Source: Muribaculaceae bacterium
Lineage (GTDB): Bacteria > Bacteroidota > Bacteroidia > Bacteroidales > Muribaculaceae
Assembly (NCBI GenBank): GCA_023663365.1
Contig: JAMPHP010000001.1
Location: 1,257,425-1,321,424 of the forward strand
Direction of reading: 5' to 3'
DNA: 64,000 nt
Positions 25,909 through 34,456 of the stretch are shown here, one piece after another. The translations under genes were made by a program, and so were the position numbers. The notes under the pieces were generated by a model that was not told the DNA's origin, did no database searches, and saw only the letters and a list, made by a program, of their open reading frames with translations. Position 1 is the stretch's first letter. Each line of letters opens with the position of its first letter.

Positions 25909-27663
25909 ATGGCTATGGCTATGGAGTATAAGTTTGAAGAGCCCTACAACGAGGCTCCTTTCGACAATCTGCTCACTATTTACAGCAGCAACTTCGCCGA
26001 CAACTTCTCGCTGCCGGCACTCACCGACTATGTGTCGGGAAAGTCAATATCCTACGGCGATATGGCAAGGCGCATCGCCCGTATGCACCTCTATTTCGAG
26101 CTTGCCGGGGTGCGACCCGGCGATAAAGTGGCACTGCTGGGGCGGAATACTCCCAACTGGGTTATAACCTTCATGGCCACAATCACCTACGGTGCCGTGA
26201 TTGTACCCATCCTTCACGACTTCAACCCCGCCGACTCGACACATATCATCAATCACTCCGATGCGGTGATGCTCTTCGTGTCGGAAGGCATATTCCCGCA
26301 GCTCGATTTCAACGACATGCCGCAGGTTCGTGCCGTGATCTCGCTCGACAGCCGCACCGTGATTGCCGAGCGCCAGCCCGCAGCCCAAAGCACCCGCCGA
26401 CCGGCTCCGAGCCACAAGTCGATAGTGACCAACCTCACACGCCGCTTCCGCAAGCGCTACCCCGATGGCTTCGGCCCCGGCGACATCGCATACGGCACCT
26501 TTCCCGGCGATTCGGTGGCTGTAATCAACTATACCTCCGGCACTACGGGTTTCTCCAAGGGGGTGATGCTCACTCTCGACAATCTCCGAGGCAATGTAGT
26601 GTTCGGCATCCGCTCCAATCTCCACTATCAGGGCTCGCGTGCTCTCTCCTTCCTGCCTCTTGCCCATGCCTACGGCTGCGCCTTCGACATGCTTGTGCCA
26701 CTGGCTGTGGGCTCGCACGTGACGTTGCTTGGAAAGACTCCTACTCCGGCCGTGCTCCTGAAGGCTCTCCGGCAGGTGCGCCCGTCGCTTATCATCTGTG
26801 TGCCCTTGATACTTGAGAAAATCTACCGCAAGGTAGTAGTGCCGCAGATCACCCGCAAGCCCGTGCGCTGGGTGCTCGCAGTGCCTATGCTCGACAAGGC
26901 CGTCTACAGCCTCATCCGCTCCAAGCTCGTCGAGGCCTTCGGCGGGGCTTTCGAGGAAGTGATTGTAGGTGGTGCGGCGCTCAACCACGAGGTAGAGGAG
27001 TTTTTGGCGCGCATAAAATTTCCGTTTACCGTAGGCTATGGCATGACTGAGTGTGGCCCGCTGATCAGCTACTCGCCGTGGCGCCGCTTCAAGGTGGGGT
27101 CGGCAGGACGTACGCTCAAAGGGATAATGGAAGCGAAAATCCTTGAGGACAGCACCCTCGGGCTATCACCGTCGGGAAAACCTCAGGGCGAAATTCTCGT
27201 GCGCGGCCTCAATGTGATGAAGGGCTACTACAAGAACCCCGATGCTACCGAAGCCGCGCTTGAGTCCGATGGTTGGCTCCATACCGGCGACATGGGGCAT
27301 ATCGGCGAGCCCAACGGGCGCACTATCTTCATCCGCGGCAGGTACAAGACCATGATATTGAGCGCAAACGGCCAGAATATTTACCCCGAGGAGATAGAAG
27401 CCAAGCTCAGCAACATGCCCTACGTCAACGAATGTCTCGTGCTCGAGCGCGACGGTAAGCTCGTGGCGCTTTGCCATCCCGATGCCGATGAAGTGAGCCG
27501 CGATGCGCTATCCGACGAACAGCTCTCCGAAGCGATGGAGCAGAACCGAAAAAGCCTCAACAAGCTCGTGGCACCCTATGAGCAGGTGCATGCCATCGAG
27601 ATTATGCCACGGGAATTTGAAAAGACTCCGAAGCGCTCGATCAGGCGTTTCCTTTATAAATGA
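25909..27663 (+). CDS. Long-chain acyl-CoA synthetase (AMP-forming)
   Basis: The protein of about 584 residues activates a carboxylate, probably a fatty acid, as acyl-AMP and then acyl-CoA. It has the AMP-binding P-loop YTSGTTGFSKGVML (about 205-218), the adenine motif VGYGMTECGP, HTGDMGHI with the ribose-binding Asp, and the hinge-lysine region GRYKTMILSANGQNIYPEEIE. Three ATGs lie close together (25909, 25915 and 25921), so the start is uncertain by up to four residues. The C-terminus ends in TPKRSIRRFLYK with the expected catalytic-domain lysine. It lies directly before priA; the functional link is unclear. Confidence 0.93.
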   Translation: MAMAMEYKFEEPYNEAPFDNLLTIYSSNFADNFSLPALTDYVSGKSISYGDMARRIARMHLYFELAGVRPGDKVALLGRNTPNWVITFMATITYGAVIVPILHDFNPADSTHIINHSDAVMLFVSEGIFPQLDFNDMPQVRAVISLDSRTVIAERQPAAQSTRRPAPSHKSIVTNLTRRFRKRYPDGFGPGDIAYGTFPGDSVAVINYTSGTTGFSKGVMLTLDNLRGNVVFGIRSNLHYQGSRALSFLPLAHAYGCAFDMLVPLAVGSHVTLLGKTPTPAVLLKALRQVRPSLIICVPLILEKIYRKVVVPQITRKPVRWVLAVPMLDKAVYSLIRSKLVEAFGGAFEEVIVGGAALNHEVEEFLARIKFPFTVGYGMTECGPLISYSPWRRFKVGSAGRTLKGIMEAKILEDSTLGLSPSGKPQGEILVRGLNVMKGYYKNPDATEAALESDGWLHTGDMGHIGEPNGRTIFIRGRYKTMILSANGQNIYPEEIEAKLSNMPYVNECLVLERDGKLVALCHPDADEVSRDALSDEQLSEAMEQNRKSLNKLVAPYEQVHAIEIMPREFEKTPKRSIRRFLYK

Positions 27664-27675
27664 TGCGGTAGCGAC

Positions 27676-30147
27676 ATGCCCAAGTTTGCGAGCGTGATAC
27701 TGCCGCTGCCTGTAGAAGGCACATTCACCTATGCCGTGCCCGAAGCCTTGGCCGATGGCATAGGTGTGGGCTACCGTGTGATAGTGCCCTTCGGCAAGCG
27801 CCACTTCTACACCGGGCTTGTGTCGGCGCTTTCCGACCGCAAACCCGAAGGTGCATTCAATGTCAAGGAGATAGTCGATGTGCTCGATGCCTCCCCTATA
27901 GTCCGCCCCACGCAGATACGCTTCTGGGAGTGGCTTGCCGAATATTACCTGTGCACCGTTGGCGAAGTATTCAAGGCCGCGCTGCCCTCGGGCCTTAAGG
28001 TGGAGAGCGAGACGCGCCTGTCGGTCGACTCGGAGGTAACGGCAGACGACCTCGCGGCGCTCACTCCCGATCAACAGACTCTGGTCAGCTTCGTGGCAAA
28101 AGAGGGTAGTGTGAACCTCGACGGCATCGCTGCCAAGGCCGGAGTGACGGGTGCCGGAAAGCTGGTGTCGCGCCTCGTGGAGCAAGGCATACTGTGCGTG
28201 TCGGAAAAGCTCGTGGAGCGCTATCGGTCGGTGAAGCGGCATTACGTGCGCGTGACCCTCGACCGTGGCGATACTGCTGCTGTTGATGCCGCCTTTGCAG
28301 CACTGAAGCGCTCACCCAAGCAGGAGGAGGCGCTTATGGCGCTGATTGCCATCTCGGGCTTCTACCGCCATGGCGAACCGCTGGTTGAAGTTCCCGTAGA
28401 AGTGCTGATGGAGCGGGCCGATGTGAGCCGCGCCATAGTGAAGGCACTCGTCGACCGCGGATATGCCGAGTTCTATGTAAAGGAAATCTCGCGTTTCAGC
28501 TTCACCGGAGAGCCCGGAGGAGTGCTTCCGCAACTCTCGGAGGCGCAGACCAAGGCCCTCGACCGCATCCACTATTCATTTAAGGAAAAAGATATAGTGC
28601 TGCTGCACGGGGTCACCGGCTCGGGCAAGACCGAAGTGTATATGCACCTTATTGACTATGTGCTCGAGCGGGGTCGGCAGGCCCTTTTCCTGGTGCCCGA
28701 GATTGCCCTCACCACCCAGCTCACACGCAGGCTGCAGAGAGTGTTTGGCGGGAAGGTGCTCATCTATCATTCAAAGTTCAGCGACAATGAGCGTGTGGAT
28801 ATATGGCGCAAGCTGCTTACTGACGACGGCCCGTGTGTGGTCATCGGTGCGCGCTCGGCGGTGTTTCTGCCCTTCAGGCGACTCGGGCTCGTGATTGTCG
28901 ATGAAGAGCATGAGGCGAGCTACAAGCAGTACGACCCTGCACCGCGCTACAACGGACGGGATGCCGCCGTGGTACTGGCCTCGATGCACGGTGCCAAGAC
29001 CCTCTACGGCAGTGCCACACCCTCGGTGGAGACTTATCACAAGGCGCTTACCGGCAAGTTCGGGCTCGTGACGCTCGATGTGCGCTATGGCGATGCCGCA
29101 CTTCCGGCCATCGAGATTGTGGACATGAAAGCCGAGCGAGGCAAGCGGGCCGTTGCCGGCTACTTCTCGCATAGGCTTCTCGATGCCACCCTCGATGCTC
29201 TTGCCGGCAAGAAGCAGGCCATACTCTTCCACAACAGGCGTGGCTATGCCCCTCTGGCGCGGTGCAAGATGTGCGCCCACACTCCCAAGTGCGATTACTG
29301 CGATGTGTCACTCACCTATCACAAGCGCCGGAACCGGCTTGTGTGCCACTACTGCGGTACCGAGTATCCTGTGCCCGAGTTGTGCCCCGAGTGCAAAGAG
29401 CCTGCTATCGAGATTGTAGGCTACGGCACCGAGCGGCTTGAGGATGAAATCAACGCCAACTTCCGCGACAAGCGCGTGCTGCGCATGGATCTCGACACCA
29501 CGCGCAACAAAGAAGGCTACAGCAAGATTATCGACGAATTCTCGGCACATAAAGCCGACATACTCGTGGGCACACAGATGGTGACCAAAGGCCTTGACTT
29601 CGGCGACGTGGCGCTTGTCGGCGTGCTCAATGCCGACAGCCTCATCAATTTTCCTGACTTCCGCTCGGCCGAGAGGGCTTTCAATATGATAGAGCAGGTG
29701 GCGGGGCGAGCCGGCCGTCGCGACGGCAAAGGCCGAGTGCTCATCCAGACCTACACGCCCGACCATCCCGTGCTGAGCTATGCCTCGGCTCACGACTACA
29801 CAGGCTTCTATGAGCACGAGTTGGAAGAGCGCCGTGCATATTGCTTCCCGCCATTCGCACGCATTATCAATATATACCTCAAGCATCGCGACCCTGCGGT
29901 AGTGGCCGAGTGCGCCTCGAAGTTTGCGGCGGCGCTCAGAAGCACTTTCGGGCAGCGCGTGTCGCCACCGAAAGAACCGGCGGTGAACCGTGTGCAGGCA
30001 CTTTACATCCGTCAGATAATGCTTAAGATGGAGCCCGGAGTGTCGATGAAGCGGGTGAAGGAACTGCTCCGCGGGCACTACGTCGAGCTCTCGGCCTCAC
30101 CCCTGATGCGAGGGCTTACGGTGTACTACGACGTAGACCCGGTGTGA
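27676..30147 (+). CDS. priA: Primosomal protein N' (replication restart helicase)
   Basis: The 823-residue 3'-to-5' DNA helicase reloads the replisome at abandoned forks. It begins with the 3'-end-binding domain (ASVILPLPVEGTFTYAVPE). The helicase core has Walker A HGVTGSGKTEVYM (about 311) and Walker B VIVDEEHEASYKQYD (about 409). The cysteine-rich zinc domain (about 530-575) holds paired CxxC motifs: CKMC, CDYC, CHYC and CPEC. The later helicase motifs include GTQMVTKGLDFGDVALVGVL and QVAGRAGRRDGKG. The length fits the family. The gene starts 12 bases after the acyl-CoA synthetase stop. Confidence 0.97.
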   Translation: MPKFASVILPLPVEGTFTYAVPEALADGIGVGYRVIVPFGKRHFYTGLVSALSDRKPEGAFNVKEIVDVLDASPIVRPTQIRFWEWLAEYYLCTVGEVFKAALPSGLKVESETRLSVDSEVTADDLAALTPDQQTLVSFVAKEGSVNLDGIAAKAGVTGAGKLVSRLVEQGILCVSEKLVERYRSVKRHYVRVTLDRGDTAAVDAAFAALKRSPKQEEALMALIAISGFYRHGEPLVEVPVEVLMERADVSRAIVKALVDRGYAEFYVKEISRFSFTGEPGGVLPQLSEAQTKALDRIHYSFKEKDIVLLHGVTGSGKTEVYMHLIDYVLERGRQALFLVPEIALTTQLTRRLQRVFGGKVLIYHSKFSDNERVDIWRKLLTDDGPCVVIGARSAVFLPFRRLGLVIVDEEHEASYKQYDPAPRYNGRDAAVVLASMHGAKTLYGSATPSVETYHKALTGKFGLVTLDVRYGDAALPAIEIVDMKAERGKRAVAGYFSHRLLDATLDALAGKKQAILFHNRRGYAPLARCKMCAHTPKCDYCDVSLTYHKRRNRLVCHYCGTEYPVPELCPECKEPAIEIVGYGTERLEDEINANFRDKRVLRMDLDTTRNKEGYSKIIDEFSAHKADILVGTQMVTKGLDFGDVALVGVLNADSLINFPDFRSAERAFNMIEQVAGRAGRRDGKGRVLIQTYTPDHPVLSYASAHDYTGFYEHELEERRAYCFPPFARIINIYLKHRDPAVVAECASKFAAALRSTFGQRVSPPKEPAVNRVQALYIRQIMLKMEPGVSMKRVKELLRGHYVELSASPLMRGLTVYYDVDPV

Positions 30148-30160
30148 GACTTAGATAGCC

Positions 30161-30193
30161 GGGGTAGCTTCTTTCGCTTATATAGCTTATTTA
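30161..30193 (+). repeat. Intergenic repeat copy A (GGGGTAGCTT...TAGCTTATTTA)
   Basis: This 33-base stretch downstream of priA matches 26 of 33 bases with a stretch at 50970-51002 downstream of another plus-strand gene. It is followed by short direct repeats of tagggtcttta up to about 30225. Confidence 0.5.
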
Positions 30194-30307
30194 GGGTCTT
30201 TAAGGTCAGTAGGGTCTTTAGGGAGATTAAGGGGAGCTCAATATTTTTTAACAGCACATTTAATGTTTTTTGAGAAGCGAAAAGGGCTGTGTTTTGTGCT
30301 TAATGTG

Positions 30308-30315
30308 TAATTTTG
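30308..30315 (+). promoter_or_regulatory. Possible -7 box for the antiporter gene
   Basis: TAATTTTG matches the -7 consensus 40 bases before the TTG start. A correctly spaced TTTG at -33 is not present. Confidence 0.35.
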
Positions 30316-30355
30316 CACCGTTTTTATAGGTTTTTAAAGGTAAAAAGATACATCA

Positions 30356-31822
30356 TTGAAATTTACATTACGTAGGGCTGCCGTTCAGCCCCCGCTTTTG
30401 CTGTCGGCTCTTCCCATAATCAGTCTGCTGGGATTTTTCACGTGTGTGGTGCTCACACTCGGTGCCGACGCTATCTCCGACTACAGCTGTGTGGCTCTGC
30501 TCAGCGCCTCTGCCGTTGCCTTGGTTCTGGCCATGGCGTGCGGAAGTCTTAATCTCCGCGGGTTGCGCTCGGGATTTCGCCGTAGTGCAGCACAGATATT
30601 GCCGGCCGTGCCGATGCTTGTGTGTATAGCCATGGTCGCTACCACATGGATGCTCAGCGGGGTGGTGCCCACGCTCGTAGACTACGGCGTGAGCCTGCTC
30701 AGCCCGCGCCTGTTCCTTTTCGTGACCTGTGTGGTGTGCGGCCTCATATCGGTGCTCACGGGCAGTTCGTGGAGCACCATAGCCACTATCGGTGTTGCGT
30801 TTATGGGCATAGGCACAGTGATGGGCTTCAGCCCGGCCTGGATTGCAGGCGCCATAATTTCGGGTGCTTATTTCGGCGATAAGGTGTCGCCGCTGAGCGA
30901 TACTACCGTTGTGGCCTCGTCGGCCTGCGGTGTCGACCTTTTCAAGCATATCAAATATCTCATGCTCACGGCTATTCCCTCGATGTTGCTTGCCCTTGGT
31001 GTGTTTCTTGTGGCCGGCTTCAACATCGAGCCGTCGAGTGCCGTTGCCAAGGCCGACATCGTGGAGCGCCTCGGCGAGGTGTTCGAGCTCACGCCGCTCA
31101 CGCTCGTGATACCGGCGGTGACAATCGCTCTGATTGTGCTCCGTGTGCCCACCCTCTTAGTGCTGCTGAGTTCGGGTCTGCTCGGGCTCGCCGGTATCTA
31201 CATCTTCCAGCCCGGCATCGTGGATATGCTCGGAGCCGACGGCCCCATGACGATGGCTCTGCGCCTGCTGTGGGGAGCCACCACCTTTGATACGGGTAAT
31301 GCCGCCTTCGACGACCTCGTGAGCACATCGGGCATCATCGGAATGCTTCCGACCATAGCCCTTGTGCTCTGTGCCATGGTGTTCGGCACCGTGATGATAG
31401 GCACGGGTATGCTGTCGCGCCTTACCCACGCCATCACCGCAAAGCTGCACTCGCGCTTCGGCCTTGTGGGAAGTACCGTAGGCAGCGGCTTGTTTATCAA
31501 CGCGTGCACTGCCGACCAGTATCTTTCGCTAATAATAGGCGGCAATATGTACCGCAACGCCTACCGTCGCTTTGGCCTCGAGCCGCGTCTGCTCAGCCGC
31601 ACCCTCGAAGACTCCGTGTCGGTGACCTCGGTGCTGATTCCCTGGAACTCCTGCGGCGTGACCCAGTCGGCAGTGCTTGGCGTGGCCACGGTGGCTTATC
31701 TGCCTTACTGTGTGTTCAACTACCTCTCGCCGCTGATGTCGCTTCTTATGGCTTTTACGGGCTACCGCATCAAGCAGACCGTGACGGCGGCCGTGTCGCC
31801 GCGCCGCGCGGCCACGGCTTAG
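30356..31822 (+). CDS. NhaC-family Na+/H+ antiporter
   Basis: The 488-residue protein is an inner-membrane carrier with about eleven to twelve hydrophobic segments. The region GSSWSTIATIGVAFMGIGTV and YFGDKVSPLSDTTVVASSAC (about residues 140-185) is the conserved NhaC-type core, and SVSVTSVLIPWNSCGVTQSA is the matching C-terminal block. The most likely start is a TTG at 30356: there is no in-frame ATG before the first membrane helix, and in-frame stops lie just upstream. An AAAGG element sits about 13 bases before it. It exchanges sodium or another cation (or an organic ion, as in some NhaC relatives) for protons. Confidence 0.88.
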   Translation: MKFTLRRAAVQPPLLLSALPIISLLGFFTCVVLTLGADAISDYSCVALLSASAVALVLAMACGSLNLRGLRSGFRRSAAQILPAVPMLVCIAMVATTWMLSGVVPTLVDYGVSLLSPRLFLFVTCVVCGLISVLTGSSWSTIATIGVAFMGIGTVMGFSPAWIAGAIISGAYFGDKVSPLSDTTVVASSACGVDLFKHIKYLMLTAIPSMLLALGVFLVAGFNIEPSSAVAKADIVERLGEVFELTPLTLVIPAVTIALIVLRVPTLLVLLSSGLLGLAGIYIFQPGIVDMLGADGPMTMALRLLWGATTFDTGNAAFDDLVSTSGIIGMLPTIALVLCAMVFGTVMIGTGMLSRLTHAITAKLHSRFGLVGSTVGSGLFINACTADQYLSLIIGGNMYRNAYRRFGLEPRLLSRTLEDSVSVTSVLIPWNSCGVTQSAVLGVATVAYLPYCVFNYLSPLMSLLMAFTGYRIKQTVTAAVSPRRAATA

Positions 31823-31832
31823 AGGCATACTC

Positions 31833-32786
31833 TTAGAATGTTGCCACAGAGCTTACTCCGAGAGTGAATGCTCCAATCACGCGGGTGCTCGCCATCAAGT
31901 GAAAGCCCACAGTGCCACGGAAAGCGAAATCGTCGGTAATCTGCCACGACAGGCCCATATCGGTGAGTGCGTCGAAGCTCCAGCGGGCGTGCGCCCAGTT
32001 CTTTGTAGAGAAAAGATAGCTCGTGCCGACCTCGATGCACGGCTCTATAGCCAAGGCTGTGTTGCCGAGGCTGAAGTGAGCTGCGGCGCCGGCTGTGAGC
32101 CCTGCGGTGCTTAGGGGGTAGACCGTGCCGTGGGCTTTGAGGGGTGTAAAACTGCCTCGTGCCGAGACGGCAGCACTCCAGTAGTCGGCGAAGGGAAAGC
32201 GCGCACGGAGCGCGGTGGAGTAACCCGTGCAGAACTTGGGGTCGTCGATGTCGCCGTAGGCATCGAGCCACCACAGGCCGCCGGTCTCCATGGCTATGCT
32301 GAAGCAATTGTCGTTGTAGGGCGCCGGGCCGCTGAAGAATACCGACTTGCGCCCGAAAATCTTGCGCGCGATAAAGGTGCCGAGCTCAGCCGAGCCTATG
32401 CCCGCGAAAGCCCCTGCAATCACATCGGAGGCATAGTGCCGCCGGGCCACTATACGCTGAGCTCCCACGGCGCTCGCCAGGGCCTGTGCGCCGAGGCTAT
32501 ACCACGGGGAGTAGCTGTAGAGATAGTTGGAGAGCAGGGTAGAGCCTGCAAAAGCCCAAGAGCTGTGGCGCGAGGGGAAGCTGTTGTCGCTGCTACCGTC
32601 GGGTCGCGTTTCGCTCACGCCGTGCTTGAGGAGCTCGGTGATGAGAGCGTTTGTTGCCAACCCGATGGCCGCGCCTGTGGCGATTTCGCCTGCACGGGGG
32701 CGAGCCTTGATGCTGTCGGTCGGCGAGGCAGCCGTCGCCGACCACAATAGAACGATGGCGAGGAGGGAGAATATAGTCCGTTTCAT
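31833..32786 (-). CDS. PAP2-family phosphatase with C-terminal beta-barrel-like region
   Basis: The 317-residue protein begins with a signal peptide (MKRTIFSLLAIVLLWSATAA). The acid-phosphatase/PAP2 motifs follow: KHGVSETRP (54-62, the Lys-x6-Arg-Pro motif), PSRHS (71-75) and RIVARRHYASD with Arg111, His117 and Asp121. The C-terminal half (about 145-317) is an alternating-strand, aromatic-rich sequence ending in TLGVSSVATF, like a small outer-membrane barrel. It probably removes phosphate from a lipid or lipid-A-like substrate on the periplasmic side. It is convergent with the antiporter gene and divergent from the amylase gene. Enzyme class is clear; substrate is unknown. Confidence 0.88.
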   Translation of the reverse strand: MKRTIFSLLAIVLLWSATAASPTDSIKARPRAGEIATGAAIGLATNALITELLKHGVSETRPDGSSDNSFPSRHSSWAFAGSTLLSNYLYSYSPWYSLGAQALASAVGAQRIVARRHYASDVIAGAFAGIGSAELGTFIARKIFGRKSVFFSGPAPYNDNCFSIAMETGGLWWLDAYGDIDDPKFCTGYSTALRARFPFADYWSAAVSARGSFTPLKAHGTVYPLSTAGLTAGAAAHFSLGNTALAIEPCIEVGTSYLFSTKNWAHARWSFDALTDMGLSWQITDDFAFRGTVGFHLMASTRVIGAFTLGVSSVATF

Positions 32787-32820
32787 AGCGGCAAATTTAC
32801 GAAAAATTATCACAAGGCAT

Positions 32821-32851
32821 TTTGCCGTTACGCGGAAAAGTGCTAACTTTA
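32821..32851 (+). promoter_or_regulatory. Promoter for the alpha-amylase gene
   Basis: TTTG (32821-32824), a 19-base spacer and TAACTTTA (32844-32851) fit the Bacteroidetes pattern with one mismatch in the -7 box. The ATG is 40 bases further on. Confidence 0.5.
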
Positions 32852-32891
32852 CAATATAATTGTGATTCAAACATACTTTAAACTATATTAC

Positions 32892-34319
32892 ATGACAAAA
32901 CTGACACCCTGCCTTGCAGCCGCTGCTCTTTTTTGTGCAGGCACGCTCGGCGCAGCCCCAAGCAAACACGGATATAAGAACGATGAAGTGATCCTTCACG
33001 CATGGTCGTGGTCGCTCGACACCATTGCCAATAATATGAAGACCATTGCCGACGCCGGCTACAACTATGTGCAGACCTCTCCGGTGCAGGCTTGCTTCAT
33101 AGGTGAGGGCGGAGGCCACGCTCTCTACAGCCAACCCGGCGACAGCGTGCGCGGCAAGTGGTACTACTACTATCAGCCTACCGACTGGACCATAGGCAAC
33201 TATATGCTCGGCTCGCGCGACGACTTCAAGGCTATGTGCGACAGCGCGTATAAGTACGGCGTGAAAGTGATTGTGGACGTGCTGCCCAACCACACTGCCG
33301 TCGACCACACCGCCGTGCTCCCCGGCCTCGACAATGCCGTGGGCGGACACGAAAACCTCTTCCATGCCAACGGCCTCACCGACATACGCGACTATAACGA
33401 CCGCTACCAGTGCACTACCGGCAAGATGGGCGGACTTCCCGACGTAAACACCGAGAACCCCGACTTCCAGTACTACTACATGCAGTACGTCAACGATCTC
33501 ATCAACCTCGGCGCCCGCGGTTTCCGCTACGACACAGCCAAGCATATCGGACTTCCCTCCGACCCGCTCGATGCCAAGGCTACTGTCAATGACTTCTGGG
33601 ATATAGCCACCGGCCGCAAGGGCGTGAAGGGTCTGTCGATGCTCATGCCCGACAGCATCTATATCTATGGCGAGGTGCTTCAGGACCGCAACGTGAAGGA
33701 AAAAGAATATGCAGAATACGTCGATGTCACCGCCAGTGGCTACGGCCATGTGCTCCGCCATGTGCTTTCTACCGGCGATGCCCGCACCGAGAACCTTGCC
33801 GACTGGCACCACTCCGCCGCTCCCGAGCAGCTTGTGACTTGGGTTGAGAGCCACGATACATACTGCAACGAGCACGAGTCGGCAGGCCTCACCGACGACC
33901 AGATCCGCGCCGGATGGGTGTTCCTCACCGCCCGCGAGGGTGGCCGTCCGCTCTTCTTCAGCCGTCCGGAAGGCAGCACCCGCGAGAACTACTGGGGCAC
34001 AAACCGCATCGGCAACCGCGGCAACGACGAGTTCTTCCACCCCGCCGTGGTGGCTGTCAATAAGTTTCGCCATGCCATGTCCGGCCAGCCCGAAGCCCTC
34101 AGTTACTCTCCCGACGGAGCTCTTGCCATCGTCGACCGCAGCAAGGGTATAGCTCTTGTCAATTTCTCCGATAAGAAGCAGAAAGTGAAGATGGCCGTGT
34201 CGCTGCCCGACGGCCAGTATACCGACGGCGTGAGCGGCACCACCTTCAAAGTGGCCAAGGGTATGCTTCAGGGCACAGCAGCGCCTCTGGGTACCTATAT
34301 CCTCTACGCAGCGGAGTAG
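32892..34319 (+). CDS. Secreted alpha-amylase (GH13)
   Basis: The 475-residue enzyme hydrolyses alpha-1,4-glucans. It has a signal peptide (MTKLTPCLAAAALFCAGTLG, cleavage near AAP). The four GH13 regions are DVLPNHT (129-135), GFRYDTAKH with nucleophile Asp214 and Lys217/His218, YGEVLQ with acid Glu261, and WVESHDTYC with His321 and Asp322. A C-terminal beta domain follows (DGALAIVDRSKGIALVNF). No surface-anchoring or type IX C-terminal domain is seen, so it is probably periplasmic or soluble outside. It is a single-gene unit with its own promoter and terminator and no SusC/SusD nearby. Confidence 0.95.
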   Translation: MTKLTPCLAAAALFCAGTLGAAPSKHGYKNDEVILHAWSWSLDTIANNMKTIADAGYNYVQTSPVQACFIGEGGGHALYSQPGDSVRGKWYYYYQPTDWTIGNYMLGSRDDFKAMCDSAYKYGVKVIVDVLPNHTAVDHTAVLPGLDNAVGGHENLFHANGLTDIRDYNDRYQCTTGKMGGLPDVNTENPDFQYYYMQYVNDLINLGARGFRYDTAKHIGLPSDPLDAKATVNDFWDIATGRKGVKGLSMLMPDSIYIYGEVLQDRNVKEKEYAEYVDVTASGYGHVLRHVLSTGDARTENLADWHHSAAPEQLVTWVESHDTYCNEHESAGLTDDQIRAGWVFLTAREGGRPLFFSRPEGSTRENYWGTNRIGNRGNDEFFHPAVVAVNKFRHAMSGQPEALSYSPDGALAIVDRSKGIALVNFSDKKQKVKMAVSLPDGQYTDGVSGTTFKVAKGMLQGTAAPLGTYILYAAE

Positions 34320-34341
34320 ACTCACCTACACAAACGATAAG

Positions 34342-34392
34342 AAGCATCATTGTGCAGCCGTGTCAATCGCGCTGCGCCATGATGCTTTTTTT
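34342..34392 (+). terminator. Terminator after the amylase gene
   Basis: AAGCATCAT (34342-34350) pairs with ATGATGCTT (34379-34387), with an inner GCAG/CTGC stem, and a run of seven T residues follows. Confidence 0.8.
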
Positions 34393-34426
34393 AGCGCCAT
34401 TCTGCCGCCGTTACGAAAAAAAGCCG

Positions 34427-34434
34427 TATCTTTG
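34427..34434 (+). promoter_or_regulatory. -7 box for the ADP-ribosylglycohydrolase-like/glp operon
   Basis: TATCTTTG fits the consensus exactly and lies 22 bases before the ATG. The -33 box is not recognisable, which may mean an activator is needed. Confidence 0.45.
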
Positions 34435-34456
34435 GAGAGTCTAAGCACAATTATAG

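Noticed and set aside
32892..34319. Polysaccharide-utilisation locus around the amylase
   Set aside because: No SusC/SusD-like genes or hybrid regulators flank it; it has its own promoter and terminator.
32883..34325. A 480-codon minus-strand open frame
   Set aside because: It is the antisense shadow of the alpha-amylase gene, whose catalytic motifs are all intact.
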